A stretch of DNA of 32,289 bases, from the NCBI RefSeq assembly GCF_003003885.1, contig NZ_PVWN01000049.1, forward strand, positions 1 through 32,289, in the 5' to 3' direction. The first letter of the stretch is position 1; the number at the start of each line of letters is the position of its first letter. The position numbers and the translations under genes are program-made. This stretch comes from Chlorogloea sp. CCALA 695. Lineage in GTDB: Bacteria; Cyanobacteriota; Cyanobacteriia; Cyanobacteriales; Chroococcidiopsidaceae. Of this stretch, positions 1 through 9,630 are shown in pieces. A model generated the notes under the pieces. The model was not told where the DNA came from and did not search any database. It worked only from the letters and a program-made list of their open reading frames with translations.

Positions 1-83
1 CTAGCTGCGTCAATTATTTTCCGTGTCGGTTGTTGCACAAATTGTCGCCTACACTCTCTACACAAAAATCGTTGTTTACTGTT

Positions 84-282
84 ATGGATTCGCCCGTTTT
101 TGACGATTTGAGCAGAGGTACGGGTGGGATTCAAGATCGAATATCATTGAATATTAAATTCTGTCCCTACTCTAGCAATTATCATTACTTTCGTAGCCCT
201 ACCCTTCCTTAATATTATTTGGAGTCCCGTAGGTACTTATACAACTGAAGAAATGATCCAACTCAATCCCGGCGCAGAATAA
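84..282 (+). pseudogene. Possible frameshifted small membrane protein
   Basis: I do not recognise this gene. From an ATG at 84 an open frame reads MDSPVFDDLSRGTGG and continues to about position 155. The adjacent frame, open from 151 to a TAA at 280-282, encodes a hydrophobic stretch (TLAIIITFVALPFLNIIW) followed by a polar tail, VGTYTTEEMIQLNPGAE. That second part has no ATG, GTG or TTG start of its own. Removing one A from the AAA at 155-157 joins the halves into a natural-looking protein of about 65 residues with one membrane segment. It is therefore either a frameshifted pseudogene, a sequencing error, or chance. No ribosome-binding site is visible. Confidence 0.3.
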
Positions 283-345
283 GTTAGAGTGCAAATTAAT
301 ACTTAGTTTTTGGTTTGTAACAAAAAAACTAGAAAGTTTGCAGAA

Positions 346-351
346 TATAAT
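346..351 (+). promoter_or_regulatory. Candidate -10 box upstream of metH
   Basis: A perfect TATAAT lies 50 bases before the metH start in an AT-rich leader. No good -35 box is found at the usual spacing. I see no B12-box or other cobalamin riboswitch element between 283 and 400, so B12 control of metH is not apparent here. Confidence 0.25.
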
Positions 352-400
352 AAGTTAATTAGCCAAAGCCTAGCTCAAATACTTATATAGTCGCCAAATT

Positions 401-3400
401 ATGAATAGTCTCTTCCTTTCTCGCCTTCATAGTAAAAGTCGCCCAGTAATTGTATTTGATGGAGCAATGGGTACATCTTTACAAACGCAAAACTTGACTG
501 CGGAAGACTTTGGCGGTGCAGAGTACGAAGGATGCAACGAGTATTTGGTACATACTAAACCTGAATCTGTGAAAACAGTACATCGTGACTTTCTAATTGC
601 TGGCGCAGATGTCATTGAAACAGATACGTTTGGCGGCACGTCAATTGTACTTGCTGAGTACGACCTAGGCGACCAGGCTTATAGTCTCAATAAAGCCGCC
701 GCAGAACTCGCTAAAAGCGTTACTTCCGAATTTTCTACACCCGAAAAACCTCGATTTGTAGCAGGTTCGATTGGGCCTGGTACTAAGTTACCAACTTTGG
801 GACATATTGATTATGACTCTTTAGAATCTGCCTTTGCAGAGCAAGCGGAAGGGCTATATGACGGCGGGGTGGATTTATTTATCGTCGAGACTTGTCAAGA
901 TGTCTTGCAAATAAAAGCGGCGCTAAATGGAATTGAACAGGTTTTTCAGCGCAAGGGTGAAAGAAGACCCTTAATGGTGTCGGTGACAATGGAAGTCCAA
1001 GGGACAATGCTTGTAGGTACAGAAATCGGCGCTGTATTGTCAATTTTGGAGCCTTACCCCATCGATATATTAGGGCTAAATTGTGCCACTGGCCCCGATC
1101 GCATGGCGGAACATATCAAGTACCTATCTCAGCATTCCCCTTTTGTGGTTTCTTGTATTCCTAACGCTGGTTTGCCAGAAAATATTGGCGGTCACGCTCA
1201 TTATAAATTAACGCCAATGGAATTAAAAATGGCGTTGATGCACTTTATTGAAGACTTGGGAGTGCAGGTAATTGGCGGTTGTTGCGGGACAAAACCCGAT
1301 CATATTCAAAAACTAGCTGAAATAGGCACAACTTTACAACCTAAAGAGCGACAAATTCAATACGAACCTGCGGCGGCTTCTATCTATAGCGCCCAGCCTT
1401 ACGAGCAAGATAACTCATTTTTGATTGTCGGCGAACGTCTTAATGCTAGTGGTTCCAAAAAATGCCGCGATTTATTGAATGCAGAAGATTGGGACGGACT
1501 TGTAGCTTTAGGAAAAGCCCAAGTTAAAGAAGGGGCGCATATATTAGATGTCAACGTCGATTATGTGGGACGTGATGGGGTGCGCGATATGCACGAACTA
1601 GCATCGCGTCTAGTAACCAGTGCGACTTTACCTTTGATGCTTGACTCTACCGAATGGGAAAAAATGGAGGCGGGGTTAAAGGTTGCTGGTGGTAAGTGTT
1701 TGCTTAATTCTACTAACTACGAAGATGGCGAACCCCGGTTTTTGAAAGTGCTGGAGTTGGCGAAAAAGTATGGCGCGGGAATAGTAATTGGGACAATTGA
1801 TGAGGATGGGATGGCGCGAACAGCAGATAAAAAGTTTGCGATCGCAAGCCGTGCTTATCATCAAGCGGTAGAATATGGTATTGCTCCTTACGAAATATTC
1901 TTTGATGCTTTAGCTTTACCGATTTCTACCGGGATTGAGGAAGATAGAGCTAATGGCAGCGCTACTATTGAATCTATTAAGCGAATTCGGCAAGAATTGC
2001 CCGGATGTCACGTTATTTTGGGTGTTTCTAACGTTTCTTTTGGCTTGAACCCTGCCGCGCGAGTTGTGCTAAATTCGATGTTTCTGCACTATGCAACCGC
2101 CGCAGGAATGGATGCAGCAATTGTTAGCGCCAGTAAGATTTTACCTTTGGCGCGAATTGAAGACAAGCATCAGGAAGTTTGCCGTCAGTTGATTTTTGAC
2201 GAGCGCAAATTTGATGGGGATATCTGCGTATACGATCCTTTGACTCAATTAACGACATTGTTTGAAGGGGCGACTACAAAACGCGATCGCACTGAAGACG
2301 AAAACCTCCCCGTAGAAGAACGATTGAAGCGTCACATCATCGACGGTGAAAGGATTGGTTTAGAAGAACAGCTAAAAAGAGCATTAGAAACTCATCCACC
2401 TTTAGAGATTATCAACGTTTTCTTGCTAGATGGCATGAAAGTTGTGGGCGAATTATTTGGTTCGGGACAGATGCAATTGCCTTTTGTATTGCAGTCTGCG
2501 GAGACTATGAAGGCGGCGGTAGCATTTTTAGAGCCGTTTATGGAGAAAAAAGCAGGCGATCGCAGTGCTAAAGGTACAGTAGTAATTGCTACCGTTAAAG
2601 GTGATGTCCACGATATCGGCAAAAATCTTGTCGATATTATTTTGTCAAATAATGGCTACAAAGTAGTTAATCTAGGCATCAAACAACCTGTAGATACGAT
2701 TATTGATGCTTGCTTGCAACACGAAGCCGATTGTATTGCTATGAGCGGTTTATTAGTTAAATCTACTGCTTTCATGAAAGAAAACTTACAAGTATTTAAT
2801 GATCGCGGTATTACTACCCCGGTGATTTTAGGCGGTGCGGCGCTTACACCCAAATTTGTCTATGAGGATTGTCAAAACGCATACAACGGTCAGGTGATTT
2901 ACGGCAAAGATGCCTTTTCTGACCTGCATTTTATGGACAAATTGATGCCTGCTAAGTCGCAAGAGCAATGGAGCGATCGCACGGGCTTTTTAAATGGCAT
3001 GGCGGAAAAAGTAGAAGAAAATGGTCATAAGCAAGCTGTAGAAGTCGCTGAACCTGTCGTTGAAGCCGAAAACATACCTTTAGACACGCGCCGCTCTGAA
3101 GCGGTAGAAGTAGACATAAAACGCCCTACGCCGCCATTTTGGGGAACTAAATTATTACAGGGTAGTGATATCGATTTAGAGGAGGTTTTTGGGTATTTGG
3201 ACTTACAAGCCTTAATTGCCGGACAGTGGCAGTTCCGCAAGCCCAGAGAACAGTCTAAGGAAGAATATGAGGCGTTTTTGGAGGAAAAGGTTTACCCAGT
3301 TTTGGTGCAATGGAAACAGCGAGTAATTGAAGAAAAGTTGCTGCATCCTCAACTAATTTATGGGTATTTTCCTTGTCAATCCGAGGAAAATTCCTTGTAT

Positions 3401-3919
3401 ATTTACGAGCCAGAAACGACGGAAAAAATCGCTATATTTGAGTTTCCGCGTCAAAAGTCATTGAGACGATTATGTATTGCTGACTTTTTTGCTCCGGTAG
3501 AATCGGGGATTATGGATGTATTTCCGATGCAGGCGGTGACAGTGGGAGAAGTTGCAACCGAGTTTGCTAAATCATTATTTGAGGAGCATAAGTACACAGA
3601 TTACCTTTATTTTCACGGGTTAGCAGTATCGGTAGCTGAAGCATTAGCTGAATGGGTACACGTTCGGATTCGGCGCGAGTTGGGATTGGGAGAAGAACCG
3701 ACTAATATTCGAGATATTTTAGCTCAACGCTACCCAGGTTCTCGTTACAGTTTTGGCTATCCAGCTTGTCCAAATATGCAAGATCAATATAAATTATTAG
3801 ATTTGCTCAAGAGCGATCGCATCAAACTACATATGGATGAGAGCGAACAACTATATCCCGAACAGTCTACAACGGCGATCATTGCCTACCACCCAACAGC
3901 TAAATATTTTAGCGCTTAA
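401..3919 (+). CDS. metH: Cobalamin-dependent methionine synthase
   Basis: This enzyme transfers the methyl group of 5-methyltetrahydrofolate to homocysteine through cobalamin, giving methionine in the cytoplasm. The 1172 residues cover the whole four-module family. The homocysteine-binding domain spans about 1-325, with the three zinc-ligand cysteines visible as GLNCATG (Cys228) and GGCCGT (Cys294 and Cys295). The pterin domain begins at about 339 ([12 protein letters not shown]). The B12 cap follows, and then the cobalamin-binding motif GDVHDIGKN at about 734, whose His is the lower cobalt ligand. The reductive-activation domain ends the protein, with [10 protein letters not shown] from about 1115 for AdoMet binding. 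The ATG at 401 is the first start in frame and precedes the conserved [10 protein letters not shown]. No clear Shine-Dalgarno is visible. The gene stands alone on plus. Confidence 0.97.
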   Translation: MNSLFLSRLHSKSRPVIVFDGAMGTSLQTQNLTAEDFGGAEYEGCNEYLVHTKPESVKTVHRDFLIAGADVIETDTFGGTSIVLAEYDLGDQAYSLNKAAAELAKSVTSEFSTPEKPRFVAGSIGPGTKLPTLGHIDYDSLESAFAEQAEGLYDGGVDLFIVETCQDVLQIKAALNGIEQVFQRKGERRPLMVSVTMEVQGTMLVGTEIGAVLSILEPYPIDILGLNCATGPDRMAEHIKYLSQHSPFVVSCIPNAGLPENIGGHAHYKLTPMELKMALMHFIEDLGVQVIGGCCGTKPDHIQKLAEIGTTLQPKERQIQYEPAAASIYSAQPYEQDNSFLIVGERLNASGSKKCRDLLNAEDWDGLVALGKAQVKEGAHILDVNVDYVGRDGVRDMHELASRLVTSATLPLMLDSTEWEKMEAGLKVAGGKCLLNSTNYEDGEPRFLKVLELAKKYGAGIVIGTIDEDGMARTADKKFAIASRAYHQAVEYGIAPYEIFFDALALPISTGIEEDRANGSATIESIKRIRQELPGCHVILGVSNVSFGLNPAARVVLNSMFLHYATAAGMDAAIVSASKILPLARIEDKHQEVCRQLIFDERKFDGDICVYDPLTQLTTLFEGATTKRDRTEDENLPVEERLKRHIIDGERIGLEEQLKRALETHPPLEIINVFLLDGMKVVGELFGSGQMQLPFVLQSAETMKAAVAFLEPFMEKKAGDRSAKGTVVIATVKGDVHDIGKNLVDIILSNNGYKVVNLGIKQPVDTIIDACLQHEADCIAMSGLLVKSTAFMKENLQVFNDRGITTPVILGGAALTPKFVYEDCQNAYNGQVIYGKDAFSDLHFMDKLMPAKSQEQWSDRTGFLNGMAEKVEENGHKQAVEVAEPVVEAENIPLDTRRSEAVEVDIKRPTPPFWGTKLLQGSDIDLEEVFGYLDLQALIAGQWQFRKPREQSKEEYEAFLEEKVYPVLVQWKQRVIEEKLLHPQLIYGYFPCQSEENSLYIYEPETTEKIAIFEFPRQKSLRRLCIADFFAPVESGIMDVFPMQAVTVGEVATEFAKSLFEEHKYTDYLYFHGLAVSVAEALAEWVHVRIRRELGLGEEPTNIRDILAQRYPGSRYSFGYPACPNMQDQYKLLDLLKSDRIKLHMDESEQLYPEQSTTAIIAYHPTAKYFSA

Positions 3920-3986
3920 TAAGTTTACAGGCAGTGCGATCGCTTTTTAGACGTTGTTAATTAGGTGTATGAATTTTCGTGTAATG

Positions 3987-4009
3987 GAGACGTTGCACCG
4001 CAACGTCTC
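3987..4009. repeat. Perfect 10-bp inverted repeat, GAGACGTTGC arms
   Basis: GAGACGTTGC and its exact reverse complement GCAACGTCTC flank a 3-base loop. It sits 67 bases after the metH stop and before the convergent Uma2 gene. From general knowledge, very similar GAGACGTTGC hairpins are scattered between genes in many cyanobacterial genomes, so this is probably a dispersed repeat. It could also end transcription, although no T-run follows it. Confidence 0.6.
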
Positions 4010-4075
4010 TACACTGGCTTTGATCTCGCAAAATCATTTTCATCACAAATTTAGCAACCTGGCTTATTATTTTGG

Positions 4076-4855
4076 CTAAAAGTTCTCATCAGGTTCAACC
4101 CCAAGAGCGCGTAATTGTGCTAATAATCTGTCGGCGCGTTGCTTTTCTCGTTCGGCGCGTTGCCTTTCTACTGCGACTTGTCCAGCCTGTTGCCTTTGGG
4201 CTTCTTCTGGGGTCAAAATCCAATTACCTGCGGCATCGTACCAGCGCAACCATTGCTCTGTTATCTTTTGATAACTTCCTTGCCAAACTCCTAAACCTAA
4301 TTTAATTTCATCTATCCATACTCGCTGTTCATTCAACTCTAACCCTGTGTAACTACTACCTACTAACTGAAAGGCTTTTAACTGATTTGTATAGCGGCTA
4401 AATACAAAGTAATAAGGTACACGCAAAATTCGCTCGTAGACTTCCCATTTAGTCGGGGGTTGATTTGCTTCCCGTATAGTCTGACCTAAATCTTCTTTTT
4501 CTGTACCGGGTGAAAGTAGCTCCACCACCACAAAAGGGTTGACTCCTTCAATCCAAGTTACATAGCTCGTTCTTAACTCTTTTAATTCGTAGAGCCTATC
4601 TACATCTACCACCGCAAACCAATCCGGGCGTTTGTACCAAGCTGACTGACGCACGTTGTAATACAACTTTAAGTCGCTACCTGTAAAAATCTTATCTTCA
4701 GGGTAATTAGGCGGACAAAATGTTTCTCTTAATAGTTGGGGTTGATAGTCATGAAATTCATCCGGCAAACCTGGCTCCTGTGGATCTTCGCTCTTAAGAT
4801 CGTACATCGTCGGCAAAAACTTTTTAGGATCGAGTGGCGGGTTGGTTTGATACAT
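4076..4855 (-). CDS. Uma2 family (DUF820) putative endonuclease
   Basis: This belongs to the large cyanobacterial Uma2/DUF820 family, which has a PD-(D/E)XK nuclease-like fold but no established cellular role. Of 259 residues, the core spans about 35-200. The expected acidic residues are visible as RPDW (Asp78) and VVVELLSPGTEKEDL (Glu112, Lys120). The C-terminal 50 residues are a charged, Arg/Gln/Glu-rich coiled coil, with QRQQAGQVAVERQRAEREK followed by RADRLLAQLRALGVEPDE, a tail common in this family. The ATG at 4855 starts the conserved N-terminus. It is a single gene on minus, converging with metH. These genes occur in many paralogous copies, so little can be inferred from its location. 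Confidence 0.85.
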   Translation of the reverse strand: MYQTNPPLDPKKFLPTMYDLKSEDPQEPGLPDEFHDYQPQLLRETFCPPNYPEDKIFTGSDLKLYYNVRQSAWYKRPDWFAVVDVDRLYELKELRTSYVTWIEGVNPFVVVELLSPGTEKEDLGQTIREANQPPTKWEVYERILRVPYYFVFSRYTNQLKAFQLVGSSYTGLELNEQRVWIDEIKLGLGVWQGSYQKITEQWLRWYDAAGNWILTPEEAQRQQAGQVAVERQRAEREKQRADRLLAQLRALGVEPDENF

Positions 4856-4928
4856 TTGCCTAAAAGAAGATAGTAAAACTTTGACCTAATAATATTGTGA
4901 CTTGAAGTTTTACCCTTGCAAAACAAAA

Positions 4929-4950
4929 CAGCACCTTTTACAAAGTGCTG
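4929..4950 (-). terminator. Rho-independent terminator of the 4987-5625 gene
   Basis: CAGCA...TGCTG and CTTT/AAAG form a stem with one bulged base. On the minus strand it is followed by TTTTGTTTTG, and it begins 36 bases after the stop of the membrane protein gene. Confidence 0.65.
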
Positions 4951-4986
4951 TCTAAATTCTTGAATTACTTTTAGCAGTTACAGGAA

Positions 4987-5625
4987 TTAATAGTCTCTTT
5001 TTGGAGTACGAGCGCCTGCGGCAGAGCCAATCATAGCAGCCGCCAAACCTAGTAAAGAACCAAATACAAAAGACCATAATCCTTTTGACGCTCCCTCAGC
5101 GATCGCACGGGTATCATTTGCAGTCACATTTGGCGCTGGAGGTACATTGACTCCACCTTGTTGTTGTACTTGGTCGGCAATTGCCCCCGCAGCGTTACTG
5201 GCGGCATTGGTCGCAAGACCAAAAGCACCGCTAACTCCACTTGCTAGTAACCAGGAGCTAAGAGCTAAAGTTGTTGCCCACAAAATTGTGCCATTGAGTA
5301 AAGCTGTTTTCCGGTTCATGGGGCCGCAAGCTTGGGCGGTAAACCATCCACCTACAAATAAAGAAATTAGTAATGCAATAATTGCACTGATACCAGCAGT
5401 AGCTCCGGCATTGTCAGCATTCGATCTAGGTGCGCCAGAATCAGAAATAAAGCTTGAAGCTATTGCGCCAATTAATGCTGTTAAGACTAACTGAGTTGCT
5501 AAGGCTATAACTAATCCTGAGAGGATTGGCCCCCATCGGACGCGATCATGATAATCTACTGCTCTATTTGCAACAATTCCTTGTTCAGGAATTACATCAT
5601 CAATTGGTCTATTTACGTAAGACAT
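4987..5625 (-). CDS. Conserved cyanobacterial membrane protein of unknown function
   Basis: I cannot name a function. The 212-residue protein starts with a polar N-terminus (MSYVNRPIDDVIPEQG) and has four likely membrane segments, at about 31-58, 77-98, 106-128 and 182-204. The first and last are rich in small residues (GLVIALATQ; GSLLGLAAAMIGSAAGA), a Gly/Ala-zipper style of helix packing. A soluble Ala/Asn-rich, Pro-containing loop at about 135-178 lies between the last two. The protein ends RTPKRDY. The ATG at 5625 is preceded by AAAAAGGAAAATTG, which supplies a ribosome-binding site. It is transcribed alone, with its own terminator and about 500 AT-rich bases upstream. Confidence 0.75.
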   Translation of the reverse strand: MSYVNRPIDDVIPEQGIVANRAVDYHDRVRWGPILSGLVIALATQLVLTALIGAIASSFISDSGAPRSNADNAGATAGISAIIALLISLFVGGWFTAQACGPMNRKTALLNGTILWATTLALSSWLLASGVSGAFGLATNAASNAAGAIADQVQQQGGVNVPPAPNVTANDTRAIAEGASKGLWSFVFGSLLGLAAAMIGSAAGARTPKRDY

Positions 5626-6127
5626 AACTCAATTTTCCTTTTTAATTATTTGTAAGGATTGCTTAATTTTTTCACTTCAGATTTTCATTTAATTACAAAA
5701 TCCATAAATCCACTATCTATCACTAGAAATACTTTAATTGTCTACCTTTAGACATAACTAAGTTTTTTGGATAATTATTTAAGTTTTTATTTGCACATAA
5801 ATGTCTAGTTTTAGTCGTTTTATAATTTCCAACAATTGCTTATATTGGCAATAATTTACTTTCCTTGTGCGATCGCTACCAAGAGCTTTTTAAACTGATT
5901 GGATCGCCTCTGGGCTAGCAAAAGGCTAACTTATAAATGAGCTTACACTTTTGATTAATAAATTTTTGAGTAACAATAACTACGTAATTATTTGATTGTT
6001 ATTTAACTAAATTAAGCCAATCTAACCTATACAGTTTCCAAAACTACCGATTTCTGATTTAATATAAAAACCCTTGTAAGAACTGTAAAAATTTGTAAAG
6101 GCATAAAGAACTATAGGTTGTAGAATC
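5626..6127. other. AT-rich intergenic region between divergent genes
   Basis: These 502 bases separate the membrane protein (minus) from the TPR protein (plus), so both promoters must lie here. One HIP1 site (GCGATCGC) is present near 5871. I see no RNA gene, no convincing small ORF and no strong hairpin. Confidence 0.5.
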
Positions 6128-7234
6128 GTGCAAAAGTCAAGATTATTAGGAATTAGTTTAGTGCTACTAGGAAGTATTGCTGCCCTAGCACCAACGGTAG
6201 CGACGGCCGAGATACTAGCAGCACAAGAAAAGAAGAGCCAGCAAGCAACTAATCAACAGTTAAACAAATTGCTAGAGCAAGGTCGTAAACTGGTAGATGC
6301 TGGCAACTGGTCAGGAGCGATCGCACTATATCAAAAAGCCGCAAAACTAGAGAAAAATAATCCCCGTATTTATTCTGGTATTGGCTACTTACAAGGGTTA
6401 AAAGGGGATTTTTCTGCCGCCGCCGTAGCTTATCGTCAAGCAGTGGCACTAGAACCAGAAAATCCAGACTTCTACTATGCTTTAGCTTATAGTTTAGGGA
6501 AACTAGGAGAAAACGCCGGAGCAGCCCAAGCTTATCGTCGTACTATAGAGCTAGATCAAAATAACCCTAATGCTCACTTGGGACTTGGGGTGATTATGTT
6601 ACGTCAAGGAAACTACAATGGCGCGATCGCAGCTTACAAAGAAGCTTTAGCCTTCGATCCTGACAATGCTAGTGCTTACGGCTTACTCGGAGAGATATTA
6701 TTGAGACAAGGGCGCTCAATGGAAGCGATTTCTGTATTGCAAAAATCCGCAAAAATAGACCCCAATAACAGTAATGTACTATTATCGTTAGCCGATGCTT
6801 GGGGCAAACAGGGTAACGATACAGCTAGATTCTTGACGTTACAGCAAGTAGCTGTTTTAGAACCAGGTAATGCTAAAGTTCATTTAGTAATTGGCAACCT
6901 ACTATTAGAACAGCAGGACTTAGATAATGCTTTGCTGGCTTACGAAAGAGCTTTAACCGTACAGCCTAACTTAGTTACAGCCCAAGAAGGGATTGGAAAT
7001 ATTTTACTAGCCAGGGGAGAAATAAAGCCAGCAATCAGAGCTTACAAGCGGCTAATTATCCTATCTCCGCAAAACGGTAATGCTTACTATAGTTTGGGTG
7101 TAGCTTTGCAACAACAGCAACAAGCACCGGAGGCGATCGCAGCTTTTAGCCGCGCTCGTGAACTGTATAAGCAAAGAGGACAAGTAGAAGGCTTACAAAA
7201 AGCTGAAGCTGCGTTAAGACAGTTTCAGAAGTAA
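6128..7234 (+). CDS. Secreted tetratricopeptide (TPR) repeat protein
   Basis: This is probably a periplasmic scaffold for protein-protein contacts; the client is unknown. The start is the GTG at 6128 (reads MQKSRLLGIS). Residues 1-28 form a signal peptide, with a basic start, a hydrophobic core LGISLVLLGSIAALA and a likely cleavage site after VATA. From about 43 to 365 the protein is a run of roughly nine 34-residue TPR units, with typical cores such as NPRIYSGIGYLQGLKGDFSA, NPDFYYALAYSLGKLGEN, NAHLGLGVIMLRQGNYNGA and NAYYSLGVALQQQQQAPEA. It ends back to back with the ABC ATPase gene: its TAA is immediately followed by the last codon of the convergent gene, so the two transcripts must overlap. 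Confidence 0.85.
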   Translation: MQKSRLLGISLVLLGSIAALAPTVATAEILAAQEKKSQQATNQQLNKLLEQGRKLVDAGNWSGAIALYQKAAKLEKNNPRIYSGIGYLQGLKGDFSAAAVAYRQAVALEPENPDFYYALAYSLGKLGENAGAAQAYRRTIELDQNNPNAHLGLGVIMLRQGNYNGAIAAYKEALAFDPDNASAYGLLGEILLRQGRSMEAISVLQKSAKIDPNNSNVLLSLADAWGKQGNDTARFLTLQQVAVLEPGNAKVHLVIGNLLLEQQDLDNALLAYERALTVQPNLVTAQEGIGNILLARGEIKPAIRAYKRLIILSPQNGNAYYSLGVALQQQQQAPEAIAAFSRARELYKQRGQVEGLQKAEAALRQFQK

Positions 7235-8086
7235 CTAATCAAGTTGTCGCCCTGTTAGTTCAACAAAAATATCTTCTAAGTTGGCTGGGCGTACCATCAT
7301 TCCTGTTTTGTCAGGCTGGTTTTCTAGATAAGCGTTTGCGTCGGTTAAATCGGCAAAAAACTTATACTCCCAGCGATCGCCTACTTGTTTCATTACTAGC
7401 CCTTCGCCATACTGGGATTTTAGTTGTTGCAGAGTACCATTAGAAATCAGTTTACCGCCGTCCATAATGCCAATGCGATCGCACAGATACTCTACTTCAT
7501 CCATGTAGTGAGTTGTGAGTAACATTGTCATTCCCTGCTTATTTAAGCCCTTAATAATCTCCCACAATCGCCGTCTTGTCTGCGGATCTAAACCTACGGT
7601 AGGTTCATCTAAAAATAATATTTTTGGTTCATGTAATAGCGCTCTTGCAATCTGCAAGCGGCGTTTCATGCCACCGGAAAGCGTTTTAACTAAATCCTTG
7701 CGCCGCTCAATTAATTCTACATATTCTAGCCAGCGATTGATTGATTGTTGGCGTTGGGGGTTGGGAATGTGATGCAACCGCCCGTGCAACTCCATGTTTT
7801 CCCACACGCTTAAATCAGCGTCTACACTGGTTTGCTGCAAAACTACACCGATATTTTGCTTTGCTTGCAATGGTTGACGCTTTAGATCAAACCCTGCTAC
7901 TTCAATGTGTCCTTGAGTAGGTTTAGTTAAAGTTGTCAGCATCCGAATAGTAGTAGATTTGCCTGCACCATTAGGCCCAAGTAAACCAAACATTTCCCCA
8001 GATTGAATTGTAAAGGATAAATCGCTAACTACCGGAGCATCGTTATAAACCTTGCGGACGTTTTGCACAGAGACGGCAATAGTCAT
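7235..8086 (-). CDS. ABC transporter ATP-binding protein (CcmA/DrrA-like)
   Basis: This is the ATPase subunit of an ABC-2 type exporter. All motifs are intact in 283 residues: Walker A GPNGAGKST (37-45), signature LSGGMKRRL, Walker B ILFLDEP followed by TVGLDP, and the switch His in LLTTHYMDE. The C-terminus carries the extra small domain common in drug or polysaccharide export ATPases (ANLEDIFVELTG). An ABC-2 permease gene normally lies directly downstream or upstream. Here the downstream neighbour is the convergent TPR gene and the upstream DNA is a transposase remnant, so the partner is encoded elsewhere. The substrate cannot be predicted. Confidence 0.92.
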   Translation of the reverse strand: MTIAVSVQNVRKVYNDAPVVSDLSFTIQSGEMFGLLGPNGAGKSTTIRMLTTLTKPTQGHIEVAGFDLKRQPLQAKQNIGVVLQQTSVDADLSVWENMELHGRLHHIPNPQRQQSINRWLEYVELIERRKDLVKTLSGGMKRRLQIARALLHEPKILFLDEPTVGLDPQTRRRLWEIIKGLNKQGMTMLLTTHYMDEVEYLCDRIGIMDGGKLISNGTLQQLKSQYGEGLVMKQVGDRWEYKFFADLTDANAYLENQPDKTGMMVRPANLEDIFVELTGRQLD

Positions 8087-8177
8087 AAATGTGATGCTTT
8101 GAGCTTATTTTTTCCTACCCTAACATTACGATTAGCAATTTCTAAGTAAATCAGCGCGATCGCTGCTACTACGTTAT

Positions 8178-8423
8178 CTATTTTATGATTGCACGCCATA
8201 TATCGAGCAAGCCTTGATCGTCAGACACACTAGCTTTAATGCTGTGGGTAAAGTCTGCCGGAGGAAGGATTCGCATCGAGGCGAGCTTTACGTAAAAAAC
8301 GGCAAACCTAGAATATCAACGGCTAAATGTCTTTTGCTCCCATTGGTACATTTGTAATCACAGAACCCTTAAGGCTCGGTACTAGCATTGCAAGTATCTT
8401 TCACGGCTTGAGAAGTCAATAAT
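8178..8423 (-). mobile_element. Degraded IS5-type DDE transposase remnant
   Basis: Read on minus from 8423, the sequence gives IID, a one-base shift, then SQAVKDTCNASTEP, a stop, GFCDYKCTNGSKRHLAVD, LGLPFFT, a stop, and finally KASVSDDQGLLDIWRAIIK before a last stop at 8178. This matches the middle of IS5-family transposases: DSQ with the first catalytic Asp, KRHLAVDTLG with the second, and SDDQGL. Both ends are missing and the frame is broken at several points, so it is inactive. It lies immediately after the broken end of the helicase gene, which suggests that insertion contributed to that gene's loss. Confidence 0.75.
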
Positions 8424-8425
8424 CA

Positions 8426-9440
8426 TTAACCTTGAATACTGCGGTTTTTTTGGGCTTGTTCGCGGACTTTGCGGTAGTGAATCAAAGGATTGTTGGATAA
8501 GTAACGATATCGTGCCAAGTCCAAGGTCGGTTAGTTAGCTCTGCACGCCACGCCGGGGTCGTTTTAAATAGACGGTGCTGCCAAATCCAATTGAAGTAAC
8601 TCACGACTAATCGGACTGTTGACAGTATTGCTTAGATAGCTCAACTGATACCGGATAAAGCACAGTGCGCTTACCTTGGGCGTGTTTCTCCCAGGTGTCA
8701 ATAATCTCCCCGGTTAGCAGTACACTCCCGGCATAATCTTCTAGTTCTGATTGGGAATAGTCGCCAGCTTTAGGAGAAATTCCCGCCGCTTTGGGGTCAA
8801 GTAAGTTACTGCCAGCAAATATTTTAAATGGGCAAAGATAGCCTTGCTCAGTGAGGTTTTTAACCGATTCGCCAGTAACCAGCGCGTCAAACCCTAATAC
8901 TCCTTCATGCAGATATCTTAAGCCTCGCCCATCTACTCTCAAAGGAGTTGCTGTTAGTCCAAGTATCTTAGCTCCCTGCTGCCTGTAGTAAGCGATGGTT
9001 TTGCTATAAGTAGGCGCGGCGGCATGATGAGCCTCATCTAGAATCACTAAATCAGCTTTGGGCAATTGTCGCCTAGTTAGTGATTGAATTGTGGCTACTT
9101 GTACACGACTATAAGGATTTGGCTTGATTCCGTGCTTGATAATGCCAATGGGTAAGCCTAAGAATTTCTCTAAGTCAGCAATAGCTTGGTTAAGTAGCTC
9201 AATTTTGGGAACGATTACAAGTATTGATTCTCTAATCCTTAAGGCTTCCAAGGCTAAATAGGTGAAGATGACTCGCTTTCTTGATCCTGTAGGAGACTGA
9301 GCTAAAACCCCGAACCTCCCAGCGTTCCAGTGAGATTCGATTTTGTCGATTAAAGCTTGCTGATAGTCTCTAAGTTTAAGCGACCAATCGCTTAATATTG
9401 AATCGTTTTGGGTTAAACTATTAACTGAGATTTGTTGCAT
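8426..9440 (-). pseudogene. DEAD/DEAH-box helicase, internally deleted
   Basis: The intact part (8607-9440, 277 codons) is the N-terminal half of a superfamily 2 helicase. The Q/DYQ region (LRDYQQALIDKI) is at 23-34, the motif-I region SPTGSRKR at 49-56, motif II LDEAHHA and motif III GLTATPL. Motif I should read PTGSGKT; here Gly54 and the Thr are both Arg, which should abolish ATP binding. The reading frame stops after KQYCQQSD, where helicase motifs IV-VI should begin. In the next frame the DNA continues with SYFNWIWQHRLFKTTPAWRA and RPWTWHD, then after another shift YLSNNPLIHYRKVREQAQ, which looks like the original C-terminus. The ATG at 9440 (MQQISVNS) is preferred over the further-upstream start because AAGAGG precedes it. 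Confidence 0.7.
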
Positions 9441-9446
9441 TTTGAA

Positions 9447-9474
9447 GTATCCTCTTTTTAGGTAATTTGGATAC
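9447..9474. promoter_or_regulatory. Inverted repeat GTATCC/GGATAC before the helicase start
   Basis: Two perfect 6-base arms (9447-9452 and 9469-9474) flank 16 bases. The arm nearer the gene contains part of the likely ribosome-binding site (AGGAT). It could be an operator or a translation-blocking hairpin. The evidence is structural only. Confidence 0.25.
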
Positions 9475-9503
9475 CTCGCCCTTATTTCTCTCGTCAACCC
9501 TTG

Positions 9504-9626
9504 CTAAACTCGTTTATATAGTTTTATTGTGTGATACCAAATTTGGTCAATTCTTGATGCCGATGCTTGTGCTTGTAACACTAGCTGTTTAGCGGTGGCG
9601 AGATTGATCCCAGACGAGGTATCCAT
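9504..9626 (-). CDS. Small ORF (40 residues) in the integrative element
   Basis: I do not recognise a family. The ATG at 9626 opens a 40-codon frame reading MDTSSGINLATAKQLVLQ, then AQASASRIDQIWYHTIKLYK and RV. It has an amphipathic helical character and looks protein-like. It begins only 4 bases after the stop of the excisionase-like gene and lies before the helicase, so all three could be co-transcribed and translation could be coupled. No separate ribosome-binding site is visible. Confidence 0.4.
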   Translation of the reverse strand: MDTSSGINLATAKQLVLQAQASASRIDQIWYHTIKLYKRV

Positions 9627-9630
9627 TTTT

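Noticed and set aside
30-83. Upstream part of an ATG-initiated frame beginning at 30
   Set aside because: No ribosome-binding site and no protein-like pattern before the ATG at 84; only the later part joins sensibly to the membrane segment.
283-400. Cobalamin riboswitch before metH
   Set aside because: Searched for because MetH uses B12; no B12-box or conserved core is visible.
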